Positions 8,680 to 16,819 of a DNA stretch of 64,000 bases are shown piece by piece. The position numbers were made by a program, and so were the translations under genes. The notes under the pieces are model-generated. The model was given only the letters and a program-made list of their open reading frames with translations, was not told where the DNA came from and searched no databases. The DNA comes from Flavobacterium sp. GSB-24 (lineage in GTDB: Bacteria > Bacteroidota > Bacteroidia > Flavobacteriales > Flavobacteriaceae). Each line of letters starts with the position of its first letter. Position 1 is the stretch's first letter. Location: NCBI RefSeq assembly GCF_027924665.1, contig NZ_AP027043.1:434001-498000 (forward strand), in the 5' to 3' direction.

Positions 8680-9822
8680 CTATCCAGCAATAACTGCTCT
8701 TGAAATTACAATTTTTTGAATTTCTGAAGTTCCTTCGTAAATCTGGGTAATTTTTGCATCACGCATCATACGCTCAACATGATACTCTTTTACGTATCCG
8801 TTTCCACCATGAATTTGAACTGCTTCTACGGCTGTATCCATGGCAACTTGTGAAGCAAATAATTTTGCCATTGCACCACTTACATCGTAATTTTTATTTT
8901 GATCTTTATCCCAAGCCGCTTTCATACATAGATGACGTGCTGCTTCGATATTAACAGCCATATCTGCCAATTTAAAAGCAATTGCTTGGTGATTGCAGAT
9001 TTCTGTTCCAAATGCTTTACGTTCTTTAGAATATTTTAATGCTAATTCATAAGCTCCAGATGCAATTCCTAATGCTTGAGAAGCGATACCAATTCTACCT
9101 CCGGCGAGAGTCTTCATTGCAAATTTAAATCCGAAACCATCTTCTCCAATTCTATTTTCTTTCGGAACTTTTACATCAGAAAACATTAGCGAATGTGTAT
9201 CAGAACCACGTATTCCCATTTTTTGCTCTTTAGGACCAACTGAGAAACCTGGCATATCTTTAGTCATAATCAAAGCATTAATTCCTTTATGCTTTAATTC
9301 AGGATGTGTTTGTGCAATTACTAAATAAACCGATGCTGTATTTCCGTTTGTTATCCAGTTTTTAGTTCCGTTTACCAAATAATGGTCTCCCATATCAATT
9401 GCCGTTGTTTTTTGAGAAGTGGCATCACTTCCTGCTTCTGGCTCACTTAAACAAAAAGCCCCGTGAATTTCTCCAGATGCCAAACCTGGCAAATATTTTT
9501 GTTTCTGTTCTTCTGTACCAAATTCCTGCAATCCCCAGCAAACCAAAGAATTGTTTACTGACATCACTACTGAAGCAGATGCATCAACTTTAGAAATTTC
9601 TTCCATTGCAATAACGTATGAAATAGCATCCAAGCCGCTTCCGCCATATTTAGGATCAACCATCATTCCCATAAAACCTAATTCTCCCATTTTCTTTACT
9701 TGCTCTGTTGGAAAAATTTGTTTTTCGTCGCGTTCAATAACTCCTGGCAGTAATTCATTTTGAGCAAAATCTCTTGCTGCCTGCTGAATCATTAAATGTT
9801 CTTCGGTAAGATTAAAATCCAT
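8680..9822 (-). CDS. Acyl-CoA dehydrogenase (short-chain type)
   Basis: A 380-residue FAD-dependent acyl-CoA dehydrogenase that introduces a trans-2,3 double bond into acyl-CoA and hands electrons to ETF. Length and sequence match the short-chain/butyryl-CoA group: AFCLSEPEAGSDA for FAD and substrate binding, WITNGNTASVYLV, GIASQALGIASGAYELALKYSKERKAFG, and IHGGNGYVKEYHVERMMRDAKITQIYEGTSEIQ, in which Glu363 of YEGT is the catalytic base. It is a single-gene unit with its own promoter (9929-9959) and terminator. It could act on butyryl-CoA or on branched-chain acyl-CoAs; chain length is not decided by the sequence. Confidence 0.93.
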   Translation of the reverse strand: MDFNLTEEHLMIQQAARDFAQNELLPGVIERDEKQIFPTEQVKKMGELGFMGMMVDPKYGGSGLDAISYVIAMEEISKVDASASVVMSVNNSLVCWGLQEFGTEEQKQKYLPGLASGEIHGAFCLSEPEAGSDATSQKTTAIDMGDHYLVNGTKNWITNGNTASVYLVIAQTHPELKHKGINALIMTKDMPGFSVGPKEQKMGIRGSDTHSLMFSDVKVPKENRIGEDGFGFKFAMKTLAGGRIGIASQALGIASGAYELALKYSKERKAFGTEICNHQAIAFKLADMAVNIEAARHLCMKAAWDKDQNKNYDVSGAMAKLFASQVAMDTAVEAVQIHGGNGYVKEYHVERMMRDAKITQIYEGTSEIQKIVISRAVIAG

Positions 9823-9928
9823 AGTAGTTTACTTTAAATGTTTTTCAACCAAAAAATAATGCATTTTAGTTGATGATGTTAGTTTTGTTTTTGTTTTTTC
9901 GGAGCCTGAATTTTTAATTCAAGGCTTC

Positions 9929-9959
9929 CAAAGATACTTTTTAAAAGTCAATTTTACAA
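9929..9959 (-). promoter_or_regulatory. Promoter of the acyl-CoA dehydrogenase gene
   Basis: On the minus strand there is TTG (9957-9959), a 20-base spacer, and TATCTTTG (9929-9936), a full match to the Flavobacterium -33 TTG / -7 TAnnTTTG pattern. It would give a leader of about 100 bases. The remaining divergent spacer up to 10309 holds no gene, and I found no matching promoter for the plus-strand gene at 10310. Confidence 0.65.
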
Positions 9960-10309
9960 TGCACGCATATAAAATTAATAGATCTACAAAGATAACGATA
10001 ACGTTTTCGTAATAATTTAGGTTTTCTTTCAAATGAGCATTAATATTGCAGCAAATTTTCTAAAATTTAAAATTCAAATTCTCCCATTTAAATCGAAAAA
10101 ACAACGAAAAAATCGACAAATCTTCCCGAAAGAAAGATTAAACAATCCTTAAAATACGTAAAACTACGTAAAATATCTCTTACTAATTTGATTTTTAATA
10201 CTATACAAATTTCAAATGAAATCTTTTCTCGAAAAAAACATTCTCTACATACATCAAAAATTGACAAATTAGCATTATTTTTACCCAAAAAATAAAAAAT
10301 TGACAGAAC

Positions 10310-10885
10310 ATGAAAAAGATTTTACTATTACTTACTCTCCTTTTAAGCTTACAATTTTCGACCGTTTCGGCACAAACCCAAATCGATGTTAATGGTGTAA
10401 CAGTTCCTAGAAAAATAGAATATCAGGGTAAAACATTACAACTTAATGGAGCAGGCGGAAGATCAAAAATGTGGTTAGAAGTTTACGTGCAAGCACTGTA
10501 TTTATCTCAACTAAGTCAAGATCCTCAATTTATTATTGATAGCGACACAGAAATGGCTATCAGAATTGAAATTACATCTTCTATGGTTTCTTCTAATAAA
10601 TTAACAAAAGCCATGAATGCAGGTTTTGAAAAATCTGCTGGTGCAAATCTTGACCAACTTCGTCCTCGAATTGAAACTTTCAAGTCATTTTTAAGCGATG
10701 CTATTACAGAAAAAGATGTGTTTATATTAGCTTACAATCCGCTTGATCAAACTTTAAATGTTTATAAAAATGAAGTTTTAAAGGGAAAAATCCAGGGATT
10801 TGATTTCAAAAAAGCATTATTTGGAATCTGGCTTTCTGATAAACCAGTTGATGAAACTTTGAAAAAGAATTTATTAGGAATGTAA
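10310..10885 (+). CDS. Secreted chalcone-isomerase-like protein
   Basis: A 191-residue exported protein with a clear signal peptide (KKILLLLTLLLSLQF, cleavage near VSA-QT at about 22). The mature part matches the bacterial chalcone-isomerase-like family: VNGVTVPRKIEYQGKTLQLNGAGGRSKMWLEVYVQALYLS at the front, then MAIRIEITSSMVSSNKLTKAMNAGFEKSA and FLSDAITEKDVFILAY. Plant chalcone isomerases share this open-faced fold, but the bacterial secreted relatives have no proven flavonoid activity and may bind lipids or fatty acids. It stands alone with a terminator at 10908. The family call is fairly sure; the function is unknown. Confidence 0.8.
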   Translation: MKKILLLLTLLLSLQFSTVSAQTQIDVNGVTVPRKIEYQGKTLQLNGAGGRSKMWLEVYVQALYLSQLSQDPQFIIDSDTEMAIRIEITSSMVSSNKLTKAMNAGFEKSAGANLDQLRPRIETFKSFLSDAITEKDVFILAYNPLDQTLNVYKNEVLKGKIQGFDFKKALFGIWLSDKPVDETLKKNLLGM

Positions 10886-10907
10886 TTTCCAAAATAGAAT
10901 ATAATAT

Positions 10908-10946
10908 TAAAGCCGAAAGCAATTTGTTTTCGGCTTTATTTTTTGT
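10908..10946 (+). terminator. Terminator of the chalcone-isomerase-like gene
   Basis: TAAAGCCGAAA (10908-10918) pairs with TTTCGGCTTTA (10928-10938), followed by a T-rich stretch. Confidence 0.85.
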
Positions 10947-11025
10947 TTTATAAATTTGGATCCAAATACATTATTCTCATTATTCTATTTTATACATTTA
11001 CACAAAATAAACATATCACAACAAA

Positions 11026-12252
11026 ATGAAAGATTTATTACAACAATTTGAAAACAAGGCACCTGAAATTGTTTTCAATTGGAAAGATTCAGAAACAGAA
11101 GCCGAAGGGTGGACTGTTATTAATTCACTTCGTGGAGGAGCTGCGGGTGGAGGAACAAGAATGAGAAAAGGTTTAGACATGAACGAAGTTTTGTCACTGG
11201 CTAAAACTATGGAAGTTAAATTCTCTGTTTCCGGCCCTGCAATTGGCGGTGCTAAATCTGGAATAAATTTTGACCCGAACGATCCGCGTAAAAAAGGTGT
11301 TTTGCAGCGTTGGTACAAAGCGGTTTCTCCTTTATTAAAAAGTTACTACGGAACTGGAGGAGATTTAAATGTTGACGAGATTCACGAAGTTATTCCGATG
11401 ACAGAAGAATGTGGTGTTTGGCATCCGCAGGAAGGTGTTTTCAACGGACATTTTAAACCAACTGAAGCTGATAAAATCAACAGAATTGGTCAATTACGTC
11501 AAGGTGTAATTAAAGTTATTGAAAACCCAAAATTCTCACCAGACGTTACACGAAAATATACAGTAGCAGATATGATTACTGGTTTTGGTGTTGCAGAAGC
11601 GGTTCGTCATTTTTACGCGACTTATGGCGGAGACATAAAAGGTAAAAAAGCAATCGTTCAAGGTTTTGGAAATGTAGGTTCTGCAGCAGCTTTTTATTTA
11701 GCTGAAATGGGAGCAAAAGTTATCGGAATTATTGACCGCGACGGCGGATTGATTAAAGAAGAAGGTTTTTCTTTTGAAGAAATCAGATCTTTGTTTTTAA
11801 ATAAAGACGGAAATAAATTAGTTGCCGATAATATGATTCCGTTTGAAGAGATTAATTCTAAAATCTGGACTATCGGTGCTGAAATCTTCACTCCTTGTGC
11901 CGCTTCAAGATTGGTAACTCAAACTCAAATTGACAGCTTAATTGCAAATGGATTAGAAGTTATTTCTTGCGGTGCAAATGTTCCTTTTGCTGATAAAGAA
12001 ATTTTCTTTGGTTCTATTATGGAAGAAGTAGATCATAAAGTAAGTTTGATCCCGGATTTTATTTCAAACTGCGGAATGGCGAGAGTTTTCGCTTATTTCA
12101 TGGAGAAAAAAGTTCAAATGACAGACGAAGCTATTTTTAACGATACTTCTGAAATTATAAAAAATGCGATTGTAAAAGCTCACGCTTTGAATTCGTCAAA
12201 AACAAATATTAGTGCAACTGCTTTTGAAATTGCATTGAAACAATTAGTGTAG
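11026..12252 (+). CDS. Glu/Leu/Phe/Val dehydrogenase family protein
   Basis: A 408-residue NAD(P)-dependent amino-acid dehydrogenase that interconverts an L-amino acid and its 2-oxo acid plus ammonia. The N-terminal domain has GGAAGGGTRMRKGLD and MEVKFSVSGPAIGGAKSGI with the two key lysines Lys65 and Lys77; the Rossmann domain has GFGNVG at 213-218 and an acidic residue after strand 2 (IIDRDG, Asp237), which suggests NAD. It is nearer in length to leucine dehydrogenase (about 360-430) than to hexameric glutamate dehydrogenase (about 450), and the substrate pocket cannot be read with certainty. It is monocistronic, with a terminator at 12271. Confidence 0.88.
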   Translation: MKDLLQQFENKAPEIVFNWKDSETEAEGWTVINSLRGGAAGGGTRMRKGLDMNEVLSLAKTMEVKFSVSGPAIGGAKSGINFDPNDPRKKGVLQRWYKAVSPLLKSYYGTGGDLNVDEIHEVIPMTEECGVWHPQEGVFNGHFKPTEADKINRIGQLRQGVIKVIENPKFSPDVTRKYTVADMITGFGVAEAVRHFYATYGGDIKGKKAIVQGFGNVGSAAAFYLAEMGAKVIGIIDRDGGLIKEEGFSFEEIRSLFLNKDGNKLVADNMIPFEEINSKIWTIGAEIFTPCAASRLVTQTQIDSLIANGLEVISCGANVPFADKEIFFGSIMEEVDHKVSLIPDFISNCGMARVFAYFMEKKVQMTDEAIFNDTSEIIKNAIVKAHALNSSKTNISATAFEIALKQLV

Positions 12253-12270
12253 TTTTCTATTATAATATTA

Positions 12271-12302
12271 AAAGGATCAAATTTAAATTTGGTCCTTTTT
12301 TT
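12271..12302 (+). terminator. Terminator of the amino-acid dehydrogenase gene
   Basis: The arms 12271-12284 and 12285-12298 pair over 14 bp with one G-T pair, and a T tract follows. Confidence 0.8.
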
Positions 12303-12314
12303 GTTTCTCGTAGA

Positions 12315-12677
12315 TTTTTTAACGCAAAGCACGCTAAGATAGTTTAATTCACAGCGCAAGCAATATCTAAATATTAAGTTCGCAAAGCTTAGTGTAAATC
12401 TAGCTTTGCGAACTTAATCGGAGATTTGCTCAAATTTGAGATAAATTAAACTTTGCGTTTCTTTGCGCAAATCTTTGCGAACTTTGCGTTATAATTACAA
12501 GCCTTTTTTTAACGCAAAGCACGCTAAGATAGTTTAATTCACAGCGCAAGCAATATCTAAATATTAAGTTCGCAAAGCTAGATTTACACAAAGCTTTGCG
12601 AACTTAATCGGAGATTTGCTAAAATTTGAGACAAATGAAACTTTGCGTTTCTTTTCACAAATCTTTGCGAACTTTGA
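12315..12677. repeat. Tandem 190-bp repeat with hairpins (CTTTGCG family)
   Basis: Two copies, 12315-12487 and 12505-12677, lie exactly 190 bases apart and are nearly identical. Each begins with AACGCAAAG; copy 1 ends in CTTTGCGTT and copy 2 in the altered CTTTGAGGT. Each contains a 17-bp perfect hairpin: arms 12373-12389/12402-12418 in copy 1 and 12563-12579/12592-12608 in copy 2. The 12-base loops are reverse complements of each other at 11 of 12 positions, so the loop has been flipped in one copy. No coding sequence is evident here. Confidence 0.9.
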
Positions 12678-12761
12678 GGTCAAATTCTCTCGCACATTCT
12701 AAACAATTTTTAGTACTTTTAAACGTTTTTAAAATAATACATTTCAAAATTCAGAATCAAA

Positions 12762-13664
12762 ATGAGTTCCACTATTTCTTCAGATCAAAAGAAATCATTA
12801 CTACTCACCACAGCAATATATGCTGTACTAATTCTATTGCTTTTATTCATACGTTTTTGGCCTCCTTATAATCCAGAAAATAATGTAGCACTTGCAGATG
12901 GCGGCGGAGGTGGCGGTGGCGTTACTGTAAATTTTGGCGATAGTGATCTTGGTTCTGGTGCTAATTATAAAAGTGAAGTTCTGGATGTTAAAAACAATAT
13001 AAAACAAGCACCTGCAAAATCAACTCCAGAAGAAGCTATTATTACGCAGGAAAATACAACTACAGATAATGACGTCGTAATTCCAACAAAAGAAAAGCCT
13101 AAGAAACCTGTCCCAGTTGAAAAACCTGTACAAAAACCTGTTCCTGAAAAACCAAAAGTTTCTAATTCGACAAACGATGCACTAGCAAGCATTATGAAAG
13201 GTTCAAATAAAGGTGGTGACGGAGATGATAAAGCAGCTGGAAATAAAGGAAAAGCCAACGGAAGCTTAAACTCTAACGGTTATTATGGAAGTGGTGGTTC
13301 TGGCGGAGGAACTGGAGGCGGTAACGGAACTGGAAGTGGTATCGGCTCAGGAAGCGGTTACGGAGCTGGAAGCGGCGGTGGTTCTGGCGGTGGATCTGGA
13401 TATTCTTTAAACGGACGAAAGGCATTATCTAAACCTGCTCCAAAATATACTTGCAATGAAGAAGGAAAAGTGGTTGTAGAAGTTACTGTTGATCAAAACG
13501 GAAAAACGATAAGCGCTACAGCTGGAGTAAAAGGAACAACCAACACTGCAAGTTGTTTATTAGAACAAGCTAAAATTGCAGCATTAAACACAAAATGGTC
13601 GGCAGATGCAAATGCTGCAGCCAAACAAGTGGGAAAAATTATTTATAATTTTAGTTTGGATTAA
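12762..13664 (+). CDS. TonB-like energy transducer protein
   Basis: A 300-residue protein with the plan of TonB: a short cytosolic N-terminus, one membrane helix (about residues 13-30, LLLTTAIYAVLILLLLFIRF), a long low-complexity periplasmic linker, and a C-terminal domain. The linker holds Gly runs (DGGGGGGGV), a Lys/Pro-rich part (KEKPKKPVPVEKPVQKPVPEKPK) and a Gly/Ser-rich part (about 180-220). The last 80 residues (KPAPKYTCNEEGKVVVEVTVDQNGKTISATAG) resemble a TonB C-terminal domain with two cysteines. It faces an exbD-exbB pair, which likely energises it. Low sequence complexity makes homology calls hard, but the layout is clear. Confidence 0.75.
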   Translation: MSSTISSDQKKSLLLTTAIYAVLILLLLFIRFWPPYNPENNVALADGGGGGGGVTVNFGDSDLGSGANYKSEVLDVKNNIKQAPAKSTPEEAIITQENTTTDNDVVIPTKEKPKKPVPVEKPVQKPVPEKPKVSNSTNDALASIMKGSNKGGDGDDKAAGNKGKANGSLNSNGYYGSGGSGGGTGGGNGTGSGIGSGSGYGAGSGGGSGGGSGYSLNGRKALSKPAPKYTCNEEGKVVVEVTVDQNGKTISATAGVKGTTNTASCLLEQAKIAALNTKWSADANAAAKQVGKIIYNFSLD

Positions 13665-13704
13665 AACACGAATTGCACAGATTTACAAAAATTATAATTA
13701 ACAT

Positions 13705-13740
13705 AAAAAAGGCTTTCTGAAAATTCAGAAAGCCTTTTTT
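13705..13740 (+). terminator. Terminator of the TonB-like gene
   Basis: The arms 13705-13721 and 13724-13740 are perfectly complementary over 17 bp (AAAAAAGGCTTTCTGAA and its complement) and end in T6. Confidence 0.9.
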
Positions 13741-13769
13741 AGTTTCTATCTAATTACTTACAATTAGTT

Positions 13770-13873
13770 TGTCATCCTGAGCGAAGTCGAAGGACACGCA
13801 AGAAGCTCTACAAAGATTGGTGATTCTCCTTGAGGAATTACTTGTATGTCCTTCAACTTCGCTCAGGATGACA
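13770..13873. repeat. Palindromic repeat element, GTCATCCTGAGCGAAG variant
   Basis: The arms 13770-13796 and 13847-13873 pair at 26 of 27 bases and bracket a 50-base centre. The centre shares the pattern AGCTCnACAAAGATTGG and GGAnTTACTT with the elements at 44696 and 54645, although their outer arms differ. This marks one repeat family with exchanged arms. Confidence 0.8.
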
Positions 13874-13902
13874 TATTGTTATGTAAAATTTATGTTGTGT
13901 TT

Positions 13903-14014
13903 GCGTGAGGGATAGAAGCAAGCTACCGAAGTAGCGCGGATAGCCCGACCTCAATAAAAAAATGGGCGAATCAACATGATGATGATTTGCCCATTTTTTT
14001 ATTGGGGTCACGCC
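13903..14014 (-). ncRNA. Candidate structured RNA element, copy 1
   Basis: Read on the minus strand, the element opens with GGGCGTGA and closes with TCACGC, which pair. Within it, a very long hairpin (13947-13973 with 13983-14009, 27 bp with a few G-U pairs) is followed by GTCGGGCTATCC, a short hairpin GCTACTTCGGTAGC, and TTCTATCCCTCACGC. The same ends occur on the plus strand at 39691-39775 with a different middle hairpin. It could be an independent small RNA, a leader or a mobile palindromic element; comparison with Rfam Flavo-1 and other Bacteroidota motifs is needed before naming it. Confidence 0.5.
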
Positions 14015-14026
14015 CTAATTGTAAAT

Positions 14027-14422
14027 CTACTTCGGACTTGTCGCAATTACAAACTTTAAGTTGTTCTTCACTCCTATCTGCAAAACATCTACTAAATCTT
14101 GTACTTGCAAATTAAAAGGGATTCGAACAACAACTGTTTGTTCTTTATCTGTTCCAATTTTAGACATTAAACTTGTTTCCAGGTTTTCAAAATCAACCTC
14201 TTGTTTGTCAATGTAGAACTTTTTATCTTCTGTAACCGACAAACTAATTAATTGTTTATTGGTTTTTTCATTCGCTTTCGCTTTTGGCAATGTCATCTTA
14301 ATAACATTCGGATTTGCCAGTGTTGAGATAATTAAGAAAAACAACAGCAGGAAAAACATAATATCACTCAAAGATGAAGTCGCTACTTCGGCGTGAAATC
14401 TTCTTTTTCGTTTAATAGACAT
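14027..14422 (-). CDS. exbD: Biopolymer transporter ExbD
   Basis: A 131-residue ExbD/TolR family protein: short cytosolic N-terminus, one membrane helix at about 17-37 (SDIMFFLLLFFLIISTL) and a periplasmic domain that ends in KNNLKFVIATSPK. The Asp of SDIMFF at the start of the helix is in the position of the proton-conducting Asp of ExbD. The stop of exbB and this start are three bases apart, so they form one transcript exbB-exbD. They supply proton-motive force to a TonB-type protein, probably the convergent gene at 12762. A MotB/TolR role is possible but less likely. Confidence 0.88.
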   Translation of the reverse strand: MSIKRKRRFHAEVATSSLSDIMFFLLLFFLIISTLANPNVIKMTLPKAKANEKTNKQLISLSVTEDKKFYIDKQEVDFENLETSLMSKIGTDKEQTVVVRIPFNLQVQDLVDVLQIGVKNNLKFVIATSPK

Positions 14423-14425
14423 AGT

Positions 14426-15118
14426 TTATGCTCTTTGAATTATGTTGACAAATTCTAAAATCTGCTTTTGAATTTTTAAAGCAAAATCATCAATTTTTCC
14501 ATTTAATAAGTGGTAAGCACTATAAGCAATAATACCAACAATTAATCCAGAACCAGAACTGATCATTTTTTCATATAAACCTCCAGAAATGTTTCCGATA
14601 CTAATATTTTCTGTAACCGAAATACTATAGAAAATTTTAATTACCCCAGAAATTGTTCCGATGAAACCAAGTGTTGGCGCAATACCAGCGATAAGTCCAA
14701 GATGACCAAGACGTCTTTCCATTTCGCCAATTTCGATGTCTGCGGCGCGGTCCATGTTTGATTCGATTTCTGCAATTGGTCGTCCAATTACCAAAACTCC
14801 TTCTTTTAAAATATTTCCAGCAGCAGTATTATTTCTTTCTACAATTGTTCTTGCCAATTCAATATTTCCAGAATGCAATTTATCTCCAACATCCTGCATT
14901 AATCTGCCGTCAATTTTTGAAGCTCGGCTGATGTACATATAACGTTCAAAGATTACATAAATAGTATAAAACAATAGAATCGCAATCGGAATCAAGAAGA
15001 CTCCTCCTTTCATAATAAAGCCAAACATTGAAATTTCATTTTGCGGAGCGATCTTTTCGATCACTACATTTGAAGCCTGTGCGATTGTATCTGTTTGTAA
15101 TTGAATAAAACTAAACAT
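14426..15118 (-). CDS. exbB: MotA/TolQ/ExbB proton channel protein
   Basis: A 230-residue inner-membrane protein of the TolQ/ExbB family. It has a first helix (IMKGGVFLIPIAILLFYTIYVIF), a large cytosolic loop with the conserved DIEIGEMERRLGHLGLIAGIAPTLGFIGTISGVIKIFYSI run, and a last helix (GSGLIVGIIAYSAYHLL). Together with the downstream exbD it forms the proton channel that drives TonB. The divergent folC gene starts 131 bases away. A possible minus-strand promoter there (TTG then TATCTTTA) misses the final G of the consensus and is not claimed. Confidence 0.9.
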   Translation of the reverse strand: MFSFIQLQTDTIAQASNVVIEKIAPQNEISMFGFIMKGGVFLIPIAILLFYTIYVIFERYMYISRASKIDGRLMQDVGDKLHSGNIELARTIVERNNTAAGNILKEGVLVIGRPIAEIESNMDRAADIEIGEMERRLGHLGLIAGIAPTLGFIGTISGVIKIFYSISVTENISIGNISGGLYEKMISSGSGLIVGIIAYSAYHLLNGKIDDFALKIQKQILEFVNIIQRA

Positions 15119-15249
15119 ATATTAATTCTGGTTTTTAATAATTAATTCTAAAAAATATTTGAAATTTGCAATAAAGATAATTTTCGCTGTAATATTAAAC
15201 TACAAAAATCGAAATTTATTTCAATCAACAACCATTTTATCCAAAATAA

Positions 15250-16476
15250 ATGAACTATCAAGAGACTACCGAGTGGATGTTTGATCAACTTCCAATGTAC
15301 CAATTGCAAGGTGCTTCAGCATACAAAGAAGATTTGACTAATATTAAGTTATTAGCAGCTCACCTTGACAACCCTCAGGATCATTTGAAATGCATTCATG
15401 TTGCGGGTACAAACGGAAAAGGTTCTACTTCGCATATGCTTTCTTCGGTTTTACAGGAGGCAGGTTACAACGTAGGATTGTATACTTCTCCACACTTAAA
15501 AGACTTTAGAGAAAGGATTAAAATCAACGGAAGAGAAATTTCCGAAGATTTTGTCTGCGGATTCATTGCAAAGCACAAATCTTTTTTTGAAGCCAATGAT
15601 ATGAGCTTCTTCGAAATGTCGGTTGGATTGGCTTTTGATTATTTTGCAACTGAAAAAGTTGATATTGCTATTATTGAAGTTGGCCTTGGAGGAAGATTAG
15701 ACGCAACAAATATCATTACACCTTTGGTTTCGATAATTACCAATATAGGTTTAGACCACACGCAGTTTTTAGGAAACACATTGGAAGCGATTGCAGGTGA
15801 AAAAGCGGGAATTATTAAACCGAATGTTCCAGTTGTAATTGGAGAATATACCGAAGAAACCAAACCTGTTTTTTTAGCTAAAGCTGAAGAAAATAAAGCT
15901 CCTATCTATTTTGCATCTGATTTAATTGATCAAATTTATTTGTCTGACTTGGTTGGTGATTATCAATTCCACAATAAGAAAACGGTTCAGCAGACTATTT
16001 CAATTCTTAATAATGAAACTGATTTTAAGATTTCGAATGAAGAATTAAAACAAGGCTTGTTAAATGTTGTGAAAAATACTGGTTTACAAGGCAGATGGCA
16101 GCAATTGGGAGAGAACCCGAAAATAATATGTGACACTGCGCATAACAAACATGGATTAGAAGTTGTAATGAATCAGCTTAAAAAGGAAGCATTTGAAAAA
16201 CTTCATATTGTTTTCGGTGTTGTAAATGATAAAGACTTAGATTCTATTTTGCCACTTTTCCCAAAAGAAGCGCAATATTATTTTTGCCATCCAGATTCGT
16301 CACGGGCTTTGCCAGCCGAAACTTTACAAAGTGAAGCAAAAAAACACAATTTGATTGGAGAAAAATACGATTCTGTCGCCATCGCTTTCGCGGAAGCCAA
16401 AAAAAATGCTTCGGAAAATGATTTAATTTATGTTGGCGGAAGTACTTTTGTCGTTGCCGAATTGCCTTTGAACTAA
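15250..16476 (+). CDS. folC: Folylpolyglutamate synthase / dihydrofolate synthase
   Basis: A 408-residue Mur-ligase-fold enzyme that adds L-glutamate to dihydropteroate and to tetrahydrofolates, using ATP. The P-loop GTNGKGST is at residues 53-60, followed by YTSPHLKDFRERIKINGREI, which is typical of FolC, GLGGRLDATNI, TNIGLDHTQFLG, the catalytic EKAGIIKP segment, and GRWQQLGENPKIICDTAHNKHGLE in the C-terminal domain. It is full length for the family. It sits divergently from exbB-exbD and has no visible partner gene in folate synthesis here. Confidence 0.95.
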   Translation: MNYQETTEWMFDQLPMYQLQGASAYKEDLTNIKLLAAHLDNPQDHLKCIHVAGTNGKGSTSHMLSSVLQEAGYNVGLYTSPHLKDFRERIKINGREISEDFVCGFIAKHKSFFEANDMSFFEMSVGLAFDYFATEKVDIAIIEVGLGGRLDATNIITPLVSIITNIGLDHTQFLGNTLEAIAGEKAGIIKPNVPVVIGEYTEETKPVFLAKAEENKAPIYFASDLIDQIYLSDLVGDYQFHNKKTVQQTISILNNETDFKISNEELKQGLLNVVKNTGLQGRWQQLGENPKIICDTAHNKHGLEVVMNQLKKEAFEKLHIVFGVVNDKDLDSILPLFPKEAQYYFCHPDSSRALPAETLQSEAKKHNLIGEKYDSVAIAFAEAKKNASENDLIYVGGSTFVVAELPLN

Positions 16477-16587
16477 AATATACTTTGAATCTAGAAAGAA
16501 CTTCAAAAAAATCATTTTAATAACAAATTCATAAACAGCGAGATATAAATTATTTTTAAAAAAGTTTTATTTTTTATTCGATTTTCT

Positions 16588-16617
16588 TTGCAGAACTCAA
16601 AAACTAGCGTATATTTG
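16588..16617 (+). promoter_or_regulatory. tRNA-Val promoter
   Basis: TTG (16588-16590), a 19-base spacer and TATATTTG (16610-16617) exactly match the Flavobacterium consensus. The bases right after, CACTCGC, are almost the same as those after the three rRNA promoters (CACCCGC and CACCCCCGC). Confidence 0.85.
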
Positions 16618-16654
16618 CACTCGCAATCACAAACGATAGCAACCTAGTAAAATA

Positions 16655-16732
16655 GGGCGATTAGCTCAGCTGGTTCAGAGCACCTCGTTTACACCGAGGG
16701 GGTCGGGGGTTCGAACCCCTCATCGCCCACCA
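16655..16732 (+). tRNA. tRNA-Val (anticodon TAC)
   Basis: The acceptor stem GGGCGAT pairs with ATCGCCC (16722-16728), the anticodon stem CCTCG/CGAGG holds the loop TTTACAC with anticodon TAC at 16690-16692, and the T arm is GGGGGTTCGAACCCCTC. The 3' CCA is encoded. A terminator follows at once. Confidence 0.95.
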
Positions 16733-16735
16733 AGA

Positions 16736-16767
16736 AACTCCTTAAGAAATTAAGGAGTTTTTTTTTG
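16736..16767 (+). terminator. tRNA-Val terminator
   Basis: AACTCCTTAA (16736-16745) pairs with TTAAGGAGTT (16750-16759), followed by a long T run. Confidence 0.9.
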
Positions 16768-16819
16768 CCGTTTTTATACTGTATGCTGAGGAAATTTATA
16801 AGAATGACATAAACTACTT

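Noticed and set aside
10088..10288. 66-codon open frame on the minus strand
   Set aside because: It lies in the AT-rich divergent spacer and reads as random residues with no family likeness.
12315..12677. Possible CRISPR array
   Set aside because: Only two long units with self-complementary hairpins are present; there are no regular short repeats with unique spacers and no cas genes.
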